Shown here piece after piece: positions 37,272 to 45,244 of a stretch of 64,000 nt of DNA (the stretch's first letter is position 1; the number at the start of each line of letters is the position of its first letter). Under the pieces are notes generated by a model. That model had not been told where the DNA came from, ran no database searches, and saw nothing but the letters and a program-made list of their open reading frames with translations. Source of the DNA: Paraflavitalea sp966211765. GTDB lineage: Bacteria > Bacteroidota > Bacteroidia > Chitinophagales > Chitinophagaceae. Where the stretch lies: the NCBI GenBank assembly GCA_966211765.1, contig CBIHOV010000041.1, forward strand, positions 12,742 through 76,741, written 5' to 3'. The position numbers and the translations under genes are program-made.

Positions 37272-38588
37272 ATGGCTTTTATCATTGTATTGGGATGCAT
37301 TGCGCTGCTGATCCTCCTCACTACCTGGGGAAAGTTCAATACCTTCCTGGCCTTCCTGCTGGTGTCCATACTGGCGGGCATCCTTTTGCAATTGCCACTC
37401 GACAAAGTGATCGGTTCCGTACAGAAGGGCATGGGCGATACACTGGGTTCCCTGGTGATCATCATCATGTTGGGCGCTATGCTTGGTAAGGTGGTGGCCG
37501 AAAGCGGCGCTGCACAAAAGATAGCGGGTGTGCTCATGAAAGCCTTTGGCCCCCGGTATGTGCAATGGGCGCTCATGCTTACCGGGTTTATCATAGGTAT
37601 ACCCCTATACTATGGGGTTGGGTTCGTGCTCATGGTGCCGCTTATATTCTCCGTGGTATATGAATACAAATTACCGGCCATCTATGTAGGATTGCCCATG
37701 CTGGCGGCCTTATCAGTTACCCATGGTTTCCTGCCTCCGCATCCTTCACCCATAGCGCTGGTGGGACAGCTTCATGCCAATATGGGACTTACTTTATTAT
37801 ATGGTGTTATAGTGGCCATCCCTACTATCATCATCGCAGGTCCTTTGTTTGCCCGCTTCCTGAAAAGAATACCCTCGCAACCACTACAAACATTTCGCCC
37901 TCCGGTTATTGCGACTGCTAAACTACCAGGCACCGCCATTAGTTTCGTCACTGCATTGTTGCCGGTATTCTTATTGATGCTGACCACGGCTTTACCTTAT
38001 TTATTTACCGACAGCTCACCTGCATTGAAGGCAGCCCTTGCTTTTGCCGGAGAACCCGCCGTGGTGATGCTCATTGCTGTATTGGTAGCTACCTTTACAT
38101 TGGGAACAGGTACCGGCAAGCCGGTGAAAGTAGTGATGGATCTTTATGCCGATGCTGTAAAAGATATCGCCATGATCCTGCTCATCATTGCGGGAGCAGG
38201 CGCGCTCAAACAGGTGTTGTCCGACAGCGGTGTAAGCAATGAGATTGCAGCAGCTTTGCGCTCCTGGCCTCTCCATCCCCTGGTACTGGGATGGCTAATG
38301 GCGGCCATCATTCGCGTATGCGTGGGATCGGCTACCGTAGCAGGATTGACCACGGCAGGCATCATCGCTCCGCTGGTAATACAATCGGGCGTTAATCCCA
38401 ACCTCATGGTACTGTCGGTGGGTGCAGGCAGCCTGATGTTCTCCCATGTGAACGATGCAGGATTCTGGATGTTCAAGGAATATTTTAACCTGAGTATAAA
38501 AAATACACTCAAGACCTGGTCGGTGATGGAAACCATCGTTTCCATTGCCGGACTGATCGGTGTAATGATTTTAAGTTTATGGATCTAA
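37272..38588 (+). CDS. GntP-family permease (gluconate/D-serine type)
   Basis: 438 residues, almost entirely hydrophobic with about 12 transmembrane segments. Family signatures include GMGDTLGSLVIIIMLGAMLGK, ESGAAQKIA, HGFLPPHPSPIALV and GSATVAGLTTAGIIAPL. GntP members carry gluconate, fructuronate, glycerate or D-serine (DsdX). The next two genes handle a D-amino acid and an enamine, so a DsdX-like D-serine/D-threonine transporter is the best guess, but sequence alone does not settle it. The stop overlaps the possible start of the RidA gene. Confidence 0.92.
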   Translation: MAFIIVLGCIALLILLTTWGKFNTFLAFLLVSILAGILLQLPLDKVIGSVQKGMGDTLGSLVIIIMLGAMLGKVVAESGAAQKIAGVLMKAFGPRYVQWALMLTGFIIGIPLYYGVGFVLMVPLIFSVVYEYKLPAIYVGLPMLAALSVTHGFLPPHPSPIALVGQLHANMGLTLLYGVIVAIPTIIIAGPLFARFLKRIPSQPLQTFRPPVIATAKLPGTAISFVTALLPVFLLMLTTALPYLFTDSSPALKAALAFAGEPAVVMLIAVLVATFTLGTGTGKPVKVVMDLYADAVKDIAMILLIIAGAGALKQVLSDSGVSNEIAAALRSWPLHPLVLGWLMAAIIRVCVGSATVAGLTTAGIIAPLVIQSGVNPNLMVLSVGAGSLMFSHVNDAGFWMFKEYFNLSIKNTLKTWSVMETIVSIAGLIGVMILSLWI

Positions 38589-39085
38589 AAAACCTTACAA
38601 TGAAGCACATGACAATTAAAAGCGCAGAAGAACAGTTTGCAAAGTTAGGGTTAAGCTTACCTCCGGCCCCCACACCATTGGGTGTGTACAAACCTTTTTT
38701 AATTGATGGGAAGTATCTTTACGTTTCTGGTCATGGCCCGGTGCTCAACAACCGGACCCTGATCACGGGGCGTATCGGAAAAGATATGGACATAGAGCAG
38801 GGCAAACAGGCCGCCCAACAGGTAGGGCTCACCATTCTCTCCACCATCCGCACACATGTGGGTGACCTGGACAGGGTGAAGCGCGTGATCAAGATATTGG
38901 GGATGGTCAATTGCACGGCCGATTTTGAGCGGCATCCTTATGTGATCAATGGATGCAGTGAGTTGTTCGCAGCCATCTGGGGTGAGGAGAATGGCATCGG
39001 TGTACGCAGCGCGGTGGGCTTCGGCTCCCTGCCCGATAACATACCCGTGGAAATAGAAGCCGTGTTTGAATTGCATGGAGAATGA
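38579..39085 (+). CDS. RidA-family enamine/imine deaminase
   Basis: 168 residues, or 161/158 if translation starts at the in-frame ATGs 38600/38609. The body matches the YjgF/YER057c/UK114 family: YLYVSGHGPV, GRIGKDMDIEQGKQAAQQVGLTILSTI, DRVKRVIKILGMVNC, RSAVGFGSLPDNIPVEIEAVFEL. The variant is the longer subgroup lacking the classical Arg of housekeeping RidA at the usual spot. RidA hydrolyses 2-aminoacrylate and similar enamines formed by PLP dehydratases, which fits the PLP enzyme encoded next. The 10-bp overlap with gntP suggests coupling if 38579 is used. Confidence 0.9.
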   Translation: MDLKNLTMKHMTIKSAEEQFAKLGLSLPPAPTPLGVYKPFLIDGKYLYVSGHGPVLNNRTLITGRIGKDMDIEQGKQAAQQVGLTILSTIRTHVGDLDRVKRVIKILGMVNCTADFERHPYVINGCSELFAAIWGEENGIGVRSAVGFGSLPDNIPVEIEAVFELHGE

Positions 39086-39096
39086 TTTATTTCGTG

Positions 39097-39178
39097 TCAA
39101 ACGTGTATTCTGCCCCATAGGGGCTACAGCTTTGTAGCAAGCAATTCATATCAAACGTGAATTTTGCCCCATAGGGGC
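39097..39178. repeat. Duplicated 28-bp element with GCCCCATAGGGGC palindrome
   Basis: Two copies (39097-39124 and 39151-39178) start TCAAACGTG and end GCCCCATAGGGGC, differing at two or three bases, spaced 54 bp. The spacer holds a small hairpin (CTACAGCTTTGTAG). It occupies the RidA to PLP-enzyme gap, the only intercistronic gap of the locus without a P1-type palindrome apart from the overlapping pair and the SusC-SusD gap. Confidence 0.8.
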
Positions 39179-39216
39179 AACCCTTGGGAACATCGAAATA
39201 TAAATCACAAAAGCCA

Positions 39217-40347
39217 ATGGCAAGCAACATAAAAACAGGCGCTACAGAATGGTATGCTATAAGCAACATCGCCGAGATCGATTCTCCCGCGCTGGTGTTG
39301 TATGAAGAAAGGATCAAAGAAAATATACGATTGGCAGTAGCGCTATCGGGCAATGTCTCCCGGTTGCGCCCGCATGTGAAAACAAACAAGATAGCAGAAG
39401 TGTGCCGGCTGATGCTGGAGGCGGGCATCACCAAATTCAAATGCGCCACCATTGCAGAAGCAGAAATGCTGGCACAGGTACAGGCGCCCGATGTAATGCT
39501 GGCTTACCAGCCCATTGGCCCCAAGGCCCGGCGGTTCCTGGCACTGATCGAAACCTATCCTGCTACGCATTTCTCTTGTCTCATTGATAACCGTGAGGTA
39601 GCCACCGATCTGTCGGCAGCAGCGGCAGCCCTTCAATTGACCGTCGATGTATACATAGACCTTAATGTAGGCATGAACCGCACAGGTATTGTACCGGGCG
39701 ATGATGCATTTGCTTTGTATCAGCAGGCCCTGGCTTTGCGGGCTATCAATCCCGTTGGCTTACATGCGTATGATGGGCAGATCAAAGCAGTGGATCCTGT
39801 GCTCCGGCAACAGGAAAGCGATGAAGCATTTGCAAAAGTGCAGGCCCTGGCCGACAAGATACAGTTGCGCCTGGGCATTACCCCCCTCCTTGTGGTGGGC
39901 GGATCACCCACTTTTCCCACCCATGTACACCGGGCAGGCGTGGAATGCAGTCCCGGCACTTTTGTGTTCTGGGACAGAAGTTATGTACTGCAAATGCCGG
40001 AACTGCCTTTCGAATATGCAGCACTGGTGGTTACCAGGGTGATCTCTATTATTGATCACCAGACCATCTGTGCCGACCTGGGACATAAATCGGTGGCGGC
40101 GGAAAGCCCTTTCCCCCGGGTGTATTTTCTCAATGCACCGGAAGCTACACCCGTTGGACAAAGCGAAGAACACATGGTATTAAGAGTACCCAATGCAGCC
40201 AGCTATAAAATTGGTGATGTACTGTACGGCGCTCCCATTCATATTTGTCCTACAGTAGCGTTATACGAAAGAGCGCTCATTATTAAAGATCACAAGGCCG
40301 TAGAAGAATGGAAAGTAGTGGCCCGCGACAGAAAAATAACGATATAA
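39217..40347 (+). CDS. D-serine dehydratase/D-threonine aldolase-like PLP enzyme (fold type III)
   Basis: 376 residues from Met at 39217; an upstream ATG at 39184 is possible but adds nothing conserved. It is an alanine-racemase-like barrel with the PLP Lys (about residue 55) in RLRPHVKTNK, VYIDLNVGMNRTGI, and a C-terminal metal site H-I-C-P-T. The H-x-C pair corresponds to the zinc ligands of eukaryotic-type D-serine dehydratase; D-threonine aldolases share the fold. It would convert D-Ser (or D-Thr) to a 2-amino-enoate or cleave it to glycine plus aldehyde. RidA beside it favours the dehydratase reaction. Cytosolic. Confidence 0.9.
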   Translation: MASNIKTGATEWYAISNIAEIDSPALVLYEERIKENIRLAVALSGNVSRLRPHVKTNKIAEVCRLMLEAGITKFKCATIAEAEMLAQVQAPDVMLAYQPIGPKARRFLALIETYPATHFSCLIDNREVATDLSAAAAALQLTVDVYIDLNVGMNRTGIVPGDDAFALYQQALALRAINPVGLHAYDGQIKAVDPVLRQQESDEAFAKVQALADKIQLRLGITPLLVVGGSPTFPTHVHRAGVECSPGTFVFWDRSYVLQMPELPFEYAALVVTRVISIIDHQTICADLGHKSVAAESPFPRVYFLNAPEATPVGQSEEHMVLRVPNAASYKIGDVLYGAPIHICPTVALYERALIIKDHKAVEEWKVVARDRKITI

Positions 40348-40359
40348 GTAAACGGTAAA

Positions 40360-40408
40360 GGTGGGTCACCCTGAAGCATGGCTTTTGCGGGCTGTAGGGT
40401 GGCTCACC
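40360..40408. repeat. Intercistronic palindrome P3 (diverged, long loop)
   Basis: Arms GGTGGGTCACCCT and AGGGTGGCTCACC with a 23-nt loop, 12 bp after the PLP-enzyme stop. The arm sequence is clearly related to P1 and P2 with compensating change (CG to CA/TG), which supports selection for the fold. Confidence 0.7.
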
Positions 40409-40432
40409 TTCACGGAAGATAAATTGTAGTAC

Positions 40433-41503
40433 ATGTTCACCATCGACGCTCACTTAGACCTCAGTATGAATGCCATGGAATGGAACCGCGATCTGCGGCA
40501 GCCCGTGATGGACATTCGCAAAAGGGAGGAAGGACTGACAGATAAACCCGACAGGGCAAAAGGCACCGTCGCATTGCCCGAACTGCGCAAAGGGAAAATA
40601 GGATTGGTAGTCGCTACACAAATAGCACGCTATGTAGCGCCAGGCAATAACCTGCCCGGCTGGTATTCACCAGAGCAGGCATGGGCGCAAACACAGGGCC
40701 AGCTGGCCTGGTACAAAGCCATGGAAGCTGCCGGTGAAATGGTGATGATCAAAGATGCTCAGGCATTGGAAAAGCACCTCGCCTTATGGATGAATGAGGA
40801 GCCGGACGATAAAAAGCCCGTGGGCTATATCCTCAGCCTGGAAGGCGCCGATTCAATGGTGACACCAGATTATCTCGAAACGGCCTGGCAATATGGATTG
40901 CGTGCCATCGGACCTGCCCATTATGGCCCCGGCAGGTACGCCAATGGTACCGATGCCACAGGTGGCTTGCACGCCATGGGCAAAGCATTGTTGAAAGAAA
41001 TGGACCGTCTGGGCATGGTACTCGATGCTACCCATCTCTGTGATGATGCTTTCTGGGATGCCATGGATATCTTCCAGGGGCCTGTATGGGCCAGTCACAA
41101 CAATTGCCGTGCACTCGTTAATCACAACCGCCAGTTCAGTGATGAACAGATCAAAACATTGATCGGCAGGGGAGCGGTGATCGGCGGTGCGCTGGATGCC
41201 TGGATGATGGTGCCCAACTGGGTGCGGCAGCAGTCTACTCCCGAAAGCATGCAATGCAACCTGGATAAACTGATCGATCACATGGACCATATCTGCCAAC
41301 TGGCAGGCAATACCTTACACATCGGTATTGGTACCGACCTCGATGGTGCTTTTGGTAAAGAGCAATGCCCTTATGATCTGGAGACCATCGCCGATCTGCA
41401 AACCTTGCCGCTGCTATTTGCTAAGCGCGGTTATTCAGCCAGCGATATTGAAAATATTATGCACGGAAATTGGTTAAGGTTCTTACGTAAGGCGTGGCGA
41501 TAA
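40433..41503 (+). CDS. Peptidase M19 (membrane dipeptidase/renal dipeptidase family)
   Basis: 356 residues with the complete binuclear zinc site: His7 and Asp9 (DAHLDL), bridging Glu137 (SLEGAD), His201 (DATHL), His222 (SHNNCRA) and Asp302 (GTDLDG). There is no signal peptide or lipobox, so it should act in the cytosol. M19 enzymes hydrolyse dipeptides and uniquely tolerate a C-terminal D-residue. Placed after the D-amino-acid PLP enzyme, it may liberate the D-residue from an imported L-D dipeptide. Last gene of the locus; a stem-loop follows. Confidence 0.93.
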   Translation: MFTIDAHLDLSMNAMEWNRDLRQPVMDIRKREEGLTDKPDRAKGTVALPELRKGKIGLVVATQIARYVAPGNNLPGWYSPEQAWAQTQGQLAWYKAMEAAGEMVMIKDAQALEKHLALWMNEEPDDKKPVGYILSLEGADSMVTPDYLETAWQYGLRAIGPAHYGPGRYANGTDATGGLHAMGKALLKEMDRLGMVLDATHLCDDAFWDAMDIFQGPVWASHNNCRALVNHNRQFSDEQIKTLIGRGAVIGGALDAWMMVPNWVRQQSTPESMQCNLDKLIDHMDHICQLAGNTLHIGIGTDLDGAFGKEQCPYDLETIADLQTLPLLFAKRGYSASDIENIMHGNWLRFLRKAWR

Positions 41504-41546
41504 AAATAAAAGCGGGCAGCTACGCCTGTTCCATTAGAAAACAAAG

Positions 41547-41574
41547 GCCCGGTCACTGTTATGGCAGACCGGGC
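41547..41574. terminator. Stem-loop terminator candidate after the M19 gene
   Basis: GCCCGGTC and GACCGGGC form an 8-bp perfect stem around a 12-nt loop, 43 bp after the M19 stop. The following TTCACTTATT is only moderately T-rich, and the other strand also has a T-rich tail, so it may work weakly in both directions. Confidence 0.6.
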
Positions 41575-41738
41575 TTCACTTATTGTAGAATTTCGGCCTA
41601 TTCCTATACGGAAATTTCCCCGCATTTGGAATGTTTTTTTAGCACAGATGTGCGAAAGCACTCATTAATTCGCCTCTACTTATTCGTTATTTTTATCAGT
41701 GGAATTTATTTTTTATAAAAAGCTAAACCCATTAAACA

Positions 41739-41882
41739 ATGGCAAGCAAAAAAAACGAGTCGACGTCTGCCTCTGTTGCCTCTAAAGCATCGAAGTTGTT
41801 GTCTGATCCTAAGACTTCGAAAGCTGTTAAGAGTGTAGCAGCGTCAGCGTTAACTCAAGCAAAGGACAAAAAGAAGAAATAA
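41739..41882 (+). CDS. Small Lys/Ser/Ala-rich basic protein (47 aa)
   Basis: An ORF of 47 codons with composition unlike random sequence: 13 Lys, many Ser and Ala, only three acidic residues before the C-terminal KDKKKK, and the motif SKASKLLSDPKTSKAVKSVA. It resembles a small conserved Bacteroidota protein family I know only as hypothetical. The low-complexity cationic make-up recalls histone-H1-like or nucleic-acid-binding tails. The ATG is preceded by an AT-rich leader (TTTTTTATAAAAAGC). It stands alone with 236 bp to the M19 gene and is convergent with the DUF6515 gene. Function unknown. Confidence 0.7.
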   Translation: MASKKNESTSASVASKASKLLSDPKTSKAVKSVAASALTQAKDKKKK

Positions 41883-42000
41883 CTTAGGCTGGTAAGATTA
41901 GGATGCTTCTAAGTTTATTTATTTCTTTGGGTTAGTAAGTTGTGGTTTTGCCAATTGGCTATATTCCACAACTTTTTTATTGTGATAAACTATACTCTAG

Positions 42001-42951
42001 TCATTTATCCCCCTGCTCCACTTGTGATACTTCATATTTGTTCTTGCCATCTACCTGTACCGGCTGGTAATAAGTCTCGCCTACTTTCACATAGGTCTGA
42101 TCGCCGATCTTCACTTCCTCGCCACCTTCCGGCAGGTTGTCCACCACTGCGCCTGCAGGAGGCGCTACTACCTTGTATCCGCTTCCTGATTTTTCATAGT
42201 AAGCCCCGCCATAATAATAGTTGGTCACATTGTTTACTACCACTGGCTGGTTGCCGCTGGGAATAGTGGTCACTGTGCCTCCCACAGGTGCCTGTACTAC
42301 GGTGTAACCATTATTGGCCTGCGAATACCATACGCCCTGGTCATAATGATACTTTTCATTCTCTACGGCCACTACTATAGCCGTGGTAGCCAGTGCTGCA
42401 ATAAAAAATCCCCAGGGATGCCATACCGGTCCCCACACAAACGGGCGGTAGGGATGATATACATAAGGATGATAACAATAGTAACGTCTGCCTCCATATA
42501 CATAAGGCGGTCTGCGGTAAGTGGCAATATTGTTGGGGCGTACCACAGTATTGCGGTTATTGACCACATTAACGTCCCGGCTCCGGTCTACATTGATGTT
42601 GATGTTCTTTTGGCTATTGTCAACATTCACCTTATTACCAATATTCGTTTTGTTGCCAATATTATTATTGCTCCGGTTATTGTTGACCGTACGGTCGTTG
42701 CGCGAGGGTGATGGATTGCTGCGCACACTGCGGTCGGGCGATTTCACAGCGCCGCCATTGATCGATCGGTTATTGCCGCCCGATGGTCTGGATGCACCGC
42801 CGCCGGCAGGCCTTCCGCCGCCCCCGCCTCCAGGTCGGCCTCCGCCACCACCGCCGCCGCCATGACCAAAACGCTGGCCGACTGCCTGTTCGTAGTTCAG
42901 CACCAGTACCAATAATCCCAGGAAAATAGTGCGGTATGGATGGATCTTCAT
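42001..42951 (-). CDS. DUF6515-family secreted protein (Gly/Asn-rich, YXC-rich)
   Basis: 316 residues. A signal peptide (FLGLLVLVLNYEQAVG) is followed by a Gly-rich stretch with GGGGRPGGG runs (about 28-60), an Asn-rich NNRSNNNIGN region, and Tyr/His/Pro-rich YRRPPYVYGGRRYYCYHPYVYHPYRP. Then come a transmembrane-like helix (FFIAALATTAIVVAV) and two or three SH3-like repeats of the form GVWY...GYTVVQAPVGGTV, GAYYEKSGSGYKVVAPPAGAVV. I recognise this as the DUF6515 type, usually of unknown function and envelope-located. It lies 18 bp downstream of the DUF2092 gene, likely one operon. Confidence 0.85.
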   Translation of the reverse strand: MKIHPYRTIFLGLLVLVLNYEQAVGQRFGHGGGGGGGGRPGGGGGGRPAGGGASRPSGGNNRSINGGAVKSPDRSVRSNPSPSRNDRTVNNNRSNNNIGNKTNIGNKVNVDNSQKNININVDRSRDVNVVNNRNTVVRPNNIATYRRPPYVYGGRRYYCYHPYVYHPYRPFVWGPVWHPWGFFIAALATTAIVVAVENEKYHYDQGVWYSQANNGYTVVQAPVGGTVTTIPSGNQPVVVNNVTNYYYGGAYYEKSGSGYKVVAPPAGAVVDNLPEGGEEVKIGDQTYVKVGETYYQPVQVDGKNKYEVSQVEQGDK

Positions 42952-42969
42952 GATCGTACAATTTAAAAG

Positions 42970-43704
42970 TTAACGTTCATTGGCTGCCATGATCCTTACT
43001 TTGGCCGATCCCGGTGGTGGCTGAAAGTCAAACATGGCCATGGGCAGGTTGGGATTGACCTGCCAGTTGGAGAAGGCGGCTTCATATTGAGGATTTCCTT
43101 CCTTAGAAGTATAAGTAATGGCAAACCTGGCCGGCAGGTTATATGCATCATTCGATATCCAGAACTGCATCGCCATTTCCTTGTTGGAAGCCAGTATATG
43201 AAAACATTCCTTTCCGTTGATGGTCACGATACCGAGAAACTTCAACAGATCAGCATGTGCCAGCAGATCATCTGTAAAAGTGGGATAGAAGAAATCCGCA
43301 GCCGGAAATTCCATTTGATAAAGTTTACTCACACTGTCGATCATGTCAATCGTATTGCCGGGCACCTGTAGTATACCATAATTGTTTTCGGCCTGGTTAT
43401 AATGCGCCAGTTGCCCGGCATGGTACCAGAATTCCCGGTGGCCCTTTTCTCCATAGGCATTGACCAGCATTTTATCATTACCCGATAGATAGACCTGGTA
43501 TTGCGTAAACTGTTTCACCACCAATGCCTGCGAGTCGGTAATATCTCTTGCTGTGTGCAGCGTAAAGCTGCAGGACTCCAGGTCGCCGATCACATCCGTC
43601 ATACGGTCGATGATCAGGATGGCCAGCGAATCCTGTTGTTTGGTTTGGGCTGTGGAGCCGAGGCAAAGCAGGGCCCCCAGCGAACAAATGATTATTCTCT
43701 TCAT
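42970..43704 (-). CDS. DUF2092 family exported protein
   Basis: 244 residues from Met at 43704, which opens signal peptide MKRIIICSLGALLCLGSTAQ; the longer frame from 43818 adds 38 non-signal residues and is rejected. The body matches DUF2092 as remembered: DVIGDLESCSFTLHTARDI, YLSGNDKMLVNAYGEKGHREFWYHAGQLAHYN, FPAADFFYPTF, and YEAAFSNWQVNPNLPMAMFDFQPP, a LolA/LppX-like lipid-carrier fold by analogy. Commonly next to DUF6515-like genes. Probable periplasmic location. Confidence 0.85.
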   Translation of the reverse strand: MKRIIICSLGALLCLGSTAQTKQQDSLAILIIDRMTDVIGDLESCSFTLHTARDITDSQALVVKQFTQYQVYLSGNDKMLVNAYGEKGHREFWYHAGQLAHYNQAENNYGILQVPGNTIDMIDSVSKLYQMEFPAADFFYPTFTDDLLAHADLLKFLGIVTINGKECFHILASNKEMAMQFWISNDAYNLPARFAITYTSKEGNPQYEAAFSNWQVNPNLPMAMFDFQPPPGSAKVRIMAANER

Positions 43705-43899
43705 AATAGATGATCCACAAACGGGACCATAAGAAAGACACTGCTCAGCCGCCGAAGCCGCCAAAAGCCCGTCAATTTTATGCTTCCCGGCGCAGGCAGC
43801 CCCGCAAACCACAAACATTAATAATAATTAAGGGAAAAACTGGCGTATTAGGCCCTTGGTAAGTGTCTTTATGGGTACAAACCATAACCATCCAGGCAT

Positions 43900-44535
43900 A
43901 TGATTAAGCAATACCTGATAGGCATATTGATCGCCGGCTTGATTTTCTCCGCCTGTTCTTCCCCCAAAGAATCAACCGGCTCTACCAGCGTATGGATCAA
44001 TAAGGAAGCAATGCAGGGCAAATCATTTCAGAAAATATTCATCGTGGTCATGACCGCCGATATACAGGTGCGGGTAAAACTGGAGAAGGACCTTGCTGCA
44101 GCCGTAATAGCAAGAGGATTCCAGGCCGTTAAAAGCATTGACGTGATGCCGGGCTCGCTCGACGATCCTAAAAAGCCCGATAAGGATACCATTATCAGTA
44201 GAGTAAAGTCCACCGGCTGTGATGCTGCATTTGTAGCTGCCTTATTAAAAAAGGACGAAGCCATGCACTATACCCCCGGTTCTACCACCTTTACCTGGAT
44301 GGGGGAAGTTACCGGGTATTATGACTTTATGTATTCAACCGTCACCCGTCCGGGCTATTACACCGATGAGAAAAGTTATATCATGCAAAGCAACTTGTAT
44401 GATGCGGCTTCCAGGCAGATCATGTGGTCGGTAATATCTCCGGTATTCAATCCTTCCGACTTGGATAAATTCAGCCAGTCCTACATGAGTGGACTGGCGA
44501 AGCAACTGGAAAAGGAGAAGGTGCTGAAAAAGTAA
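43900..44535 (+). CDS. Lipoprotein of unknown function
   Basis: 211 residues with lipobox IFSAC (Cys19). After a Ser/Thr linker comes an alpha/beta region (KIFIVVMTADIQVRVKLEKDLAAAVIARGFQAVKSIDVMPG) followed by CDAAFVAALLKK and a Tyr-rich segment; SNLYDAASRQIMWSVISPVF resembles the C-terminal part of TolB/DUF4136-like lipoproteins. No catalytic motif is visible. Divergent from the DUF2092 gene; single-gene unit followed by a strong stem-loop. Confidence 0.8.
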   Translation: MIKQYLIGILIAGLIFSACSSPKESTGSTSVWINKEAMQGKSFQKIFIVVMTADIQVRVKLEKDLAAAVIARGFQAVKSIDVMPGSLDDPKKPDKDTIISRVKSTGCDAAFVAALLKKDEAMHYTPGSTTFTWMGEVTGYYDFMYSTVTRPGYYTDEKSYIMQSNLYDAASRQIMWSVISPVFNPSDLDKFSQSYMSGLAKQLEKEKVLKK

Positions 44536-44571
44536 CGGCAGCAAGCCTGACCATGGTGAGGCTTGCTGCCG
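44536..44571. terminator. Stem-loop between convergent genes
   Basis: A 13-bp perfect stem (CGGCAGCAAGCCT/AGGCTTGCTGCCG) starts at the base after the lipoprotein stop codon. No T-run on the plus side. It probably protects or ends the transcript and separates it from the convergent PepSY gene. Confidence 0.6.
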
Positions 44572-44601
44572 CTGGGCAACTGCTGTATGAACAGCGCAAA
44601 A

Positions 44602-45042
44602 CTATTGATCCGCTTTATCGCTGATCACTGTTCCGTCTGCACTAAAATGTACTTTCTTTTCATCCTTGTCTTTCTTCAGTTCTACTTTGTAGTACTGCTT
44701 GGTGCCTTCTTCTACCTTTTCAGGATCCTTTATTTTATAACCGGCATATTTCGCAGCGATCGCTTTTGTGATGGCAGCCGGTAATTCAGTATGCTTGATA
44801 TCCGTTTCATGTTTAAGTACTTTTCCCGCAGCATCTATTTTAGCCTTGTGGTTGATCTTATTGATCTCAAACTTGACCTCATAATGCTCTTTCTTTTTCT
44901 CCCATTTGGCATCTGTGGTATTTTTGAATTGCTGCTGAAAGCCTGTCACTACAGCCGCCGGAACCTGAGCCTGTGGAACCTCCTGGCCTTGGGTAGCTAA
45001 TACTGCTATACTTAATCCTACTACAAAAAGCATTTGTTTCAT
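44602..45042 (-). CDS. PepSY-like exported protein
   Basis: 146 residues from Met at 45042 (signal peptide MKQMLFVVGLSIAVLATQG). The body has two beta-lactamase-inhibitor-like PepSY_2 repeats: VVTGFQQQFKNTTDAKWEKKKEHYEVKFEINKI and AITKAIAAKYAGYKIKDPEKVEEGTKQYYKVEL, each ending in a strand with D/G-A-D-G-K/T. Typical small periplasmic Bacteroidota protein of unknown role. The start is supported by a TATATTTG promoter 65 bp upstream that excludes the longer frame from 45144. Confidence 0.88.
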   Translation of the reverse strand: MKQMLFVVGLSIAVLATQGQEVPQAQVPAAVVTGFQQQFKNTTDAKWEKKKEHYEVKFEINKINHKAKIDAAGKVLKHETDIKHTELPAAITKAIAAKYAGYKIKDPEKVEEGTKQYYKVELKKDKDEKKVHFSADGTVISDKADQ

Positions 45043-45106
45043 TATCATATGTTTTAATGGTAAAGTTAACGCGGCCCCTGGTCGGGGGTAGGGGAGTTGA
45101 ACGGTG

Positions 45107-45114
45107 CAAATATA
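45107..45114 (-). promoter_or_regulatory. Promoter -7 element for the PepSY-like gene
   Basis: The reverse strand reads TATATTTG followed by CACC, an exact TAnnTTTG, 65 bp upstream of ATG 45042. It falls in the gap after the slipin terminator. Confidence 0.55.
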
Positions 45115-45147
45115 GGATTTACCGGACGTTTTTTCAGCTCCCAACGA

Positions 45148-45179
45148 AAGAAGCTGCCCCCTGAGGGAAGCAGCTTCTT
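45148..45179 (-). terminator. Terminator-like stem-loop after the slipin gene
   Basis: AAGAAGCTGC/GCAGCTTCTT forms a 10-bp stem with a 12-nt loop, about 65 bp beyond the slipin stop. On the minus strand it is followed by TTCGTT, a weak T tract. Confidence 0.6.
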
Positions 45180-45244
45180 ATTGTAAATCAATCGCTTCTG
45201 TAGATAGCCAATTCGGAGTTCAGCAAACCCCGAATTAGAGCCAT

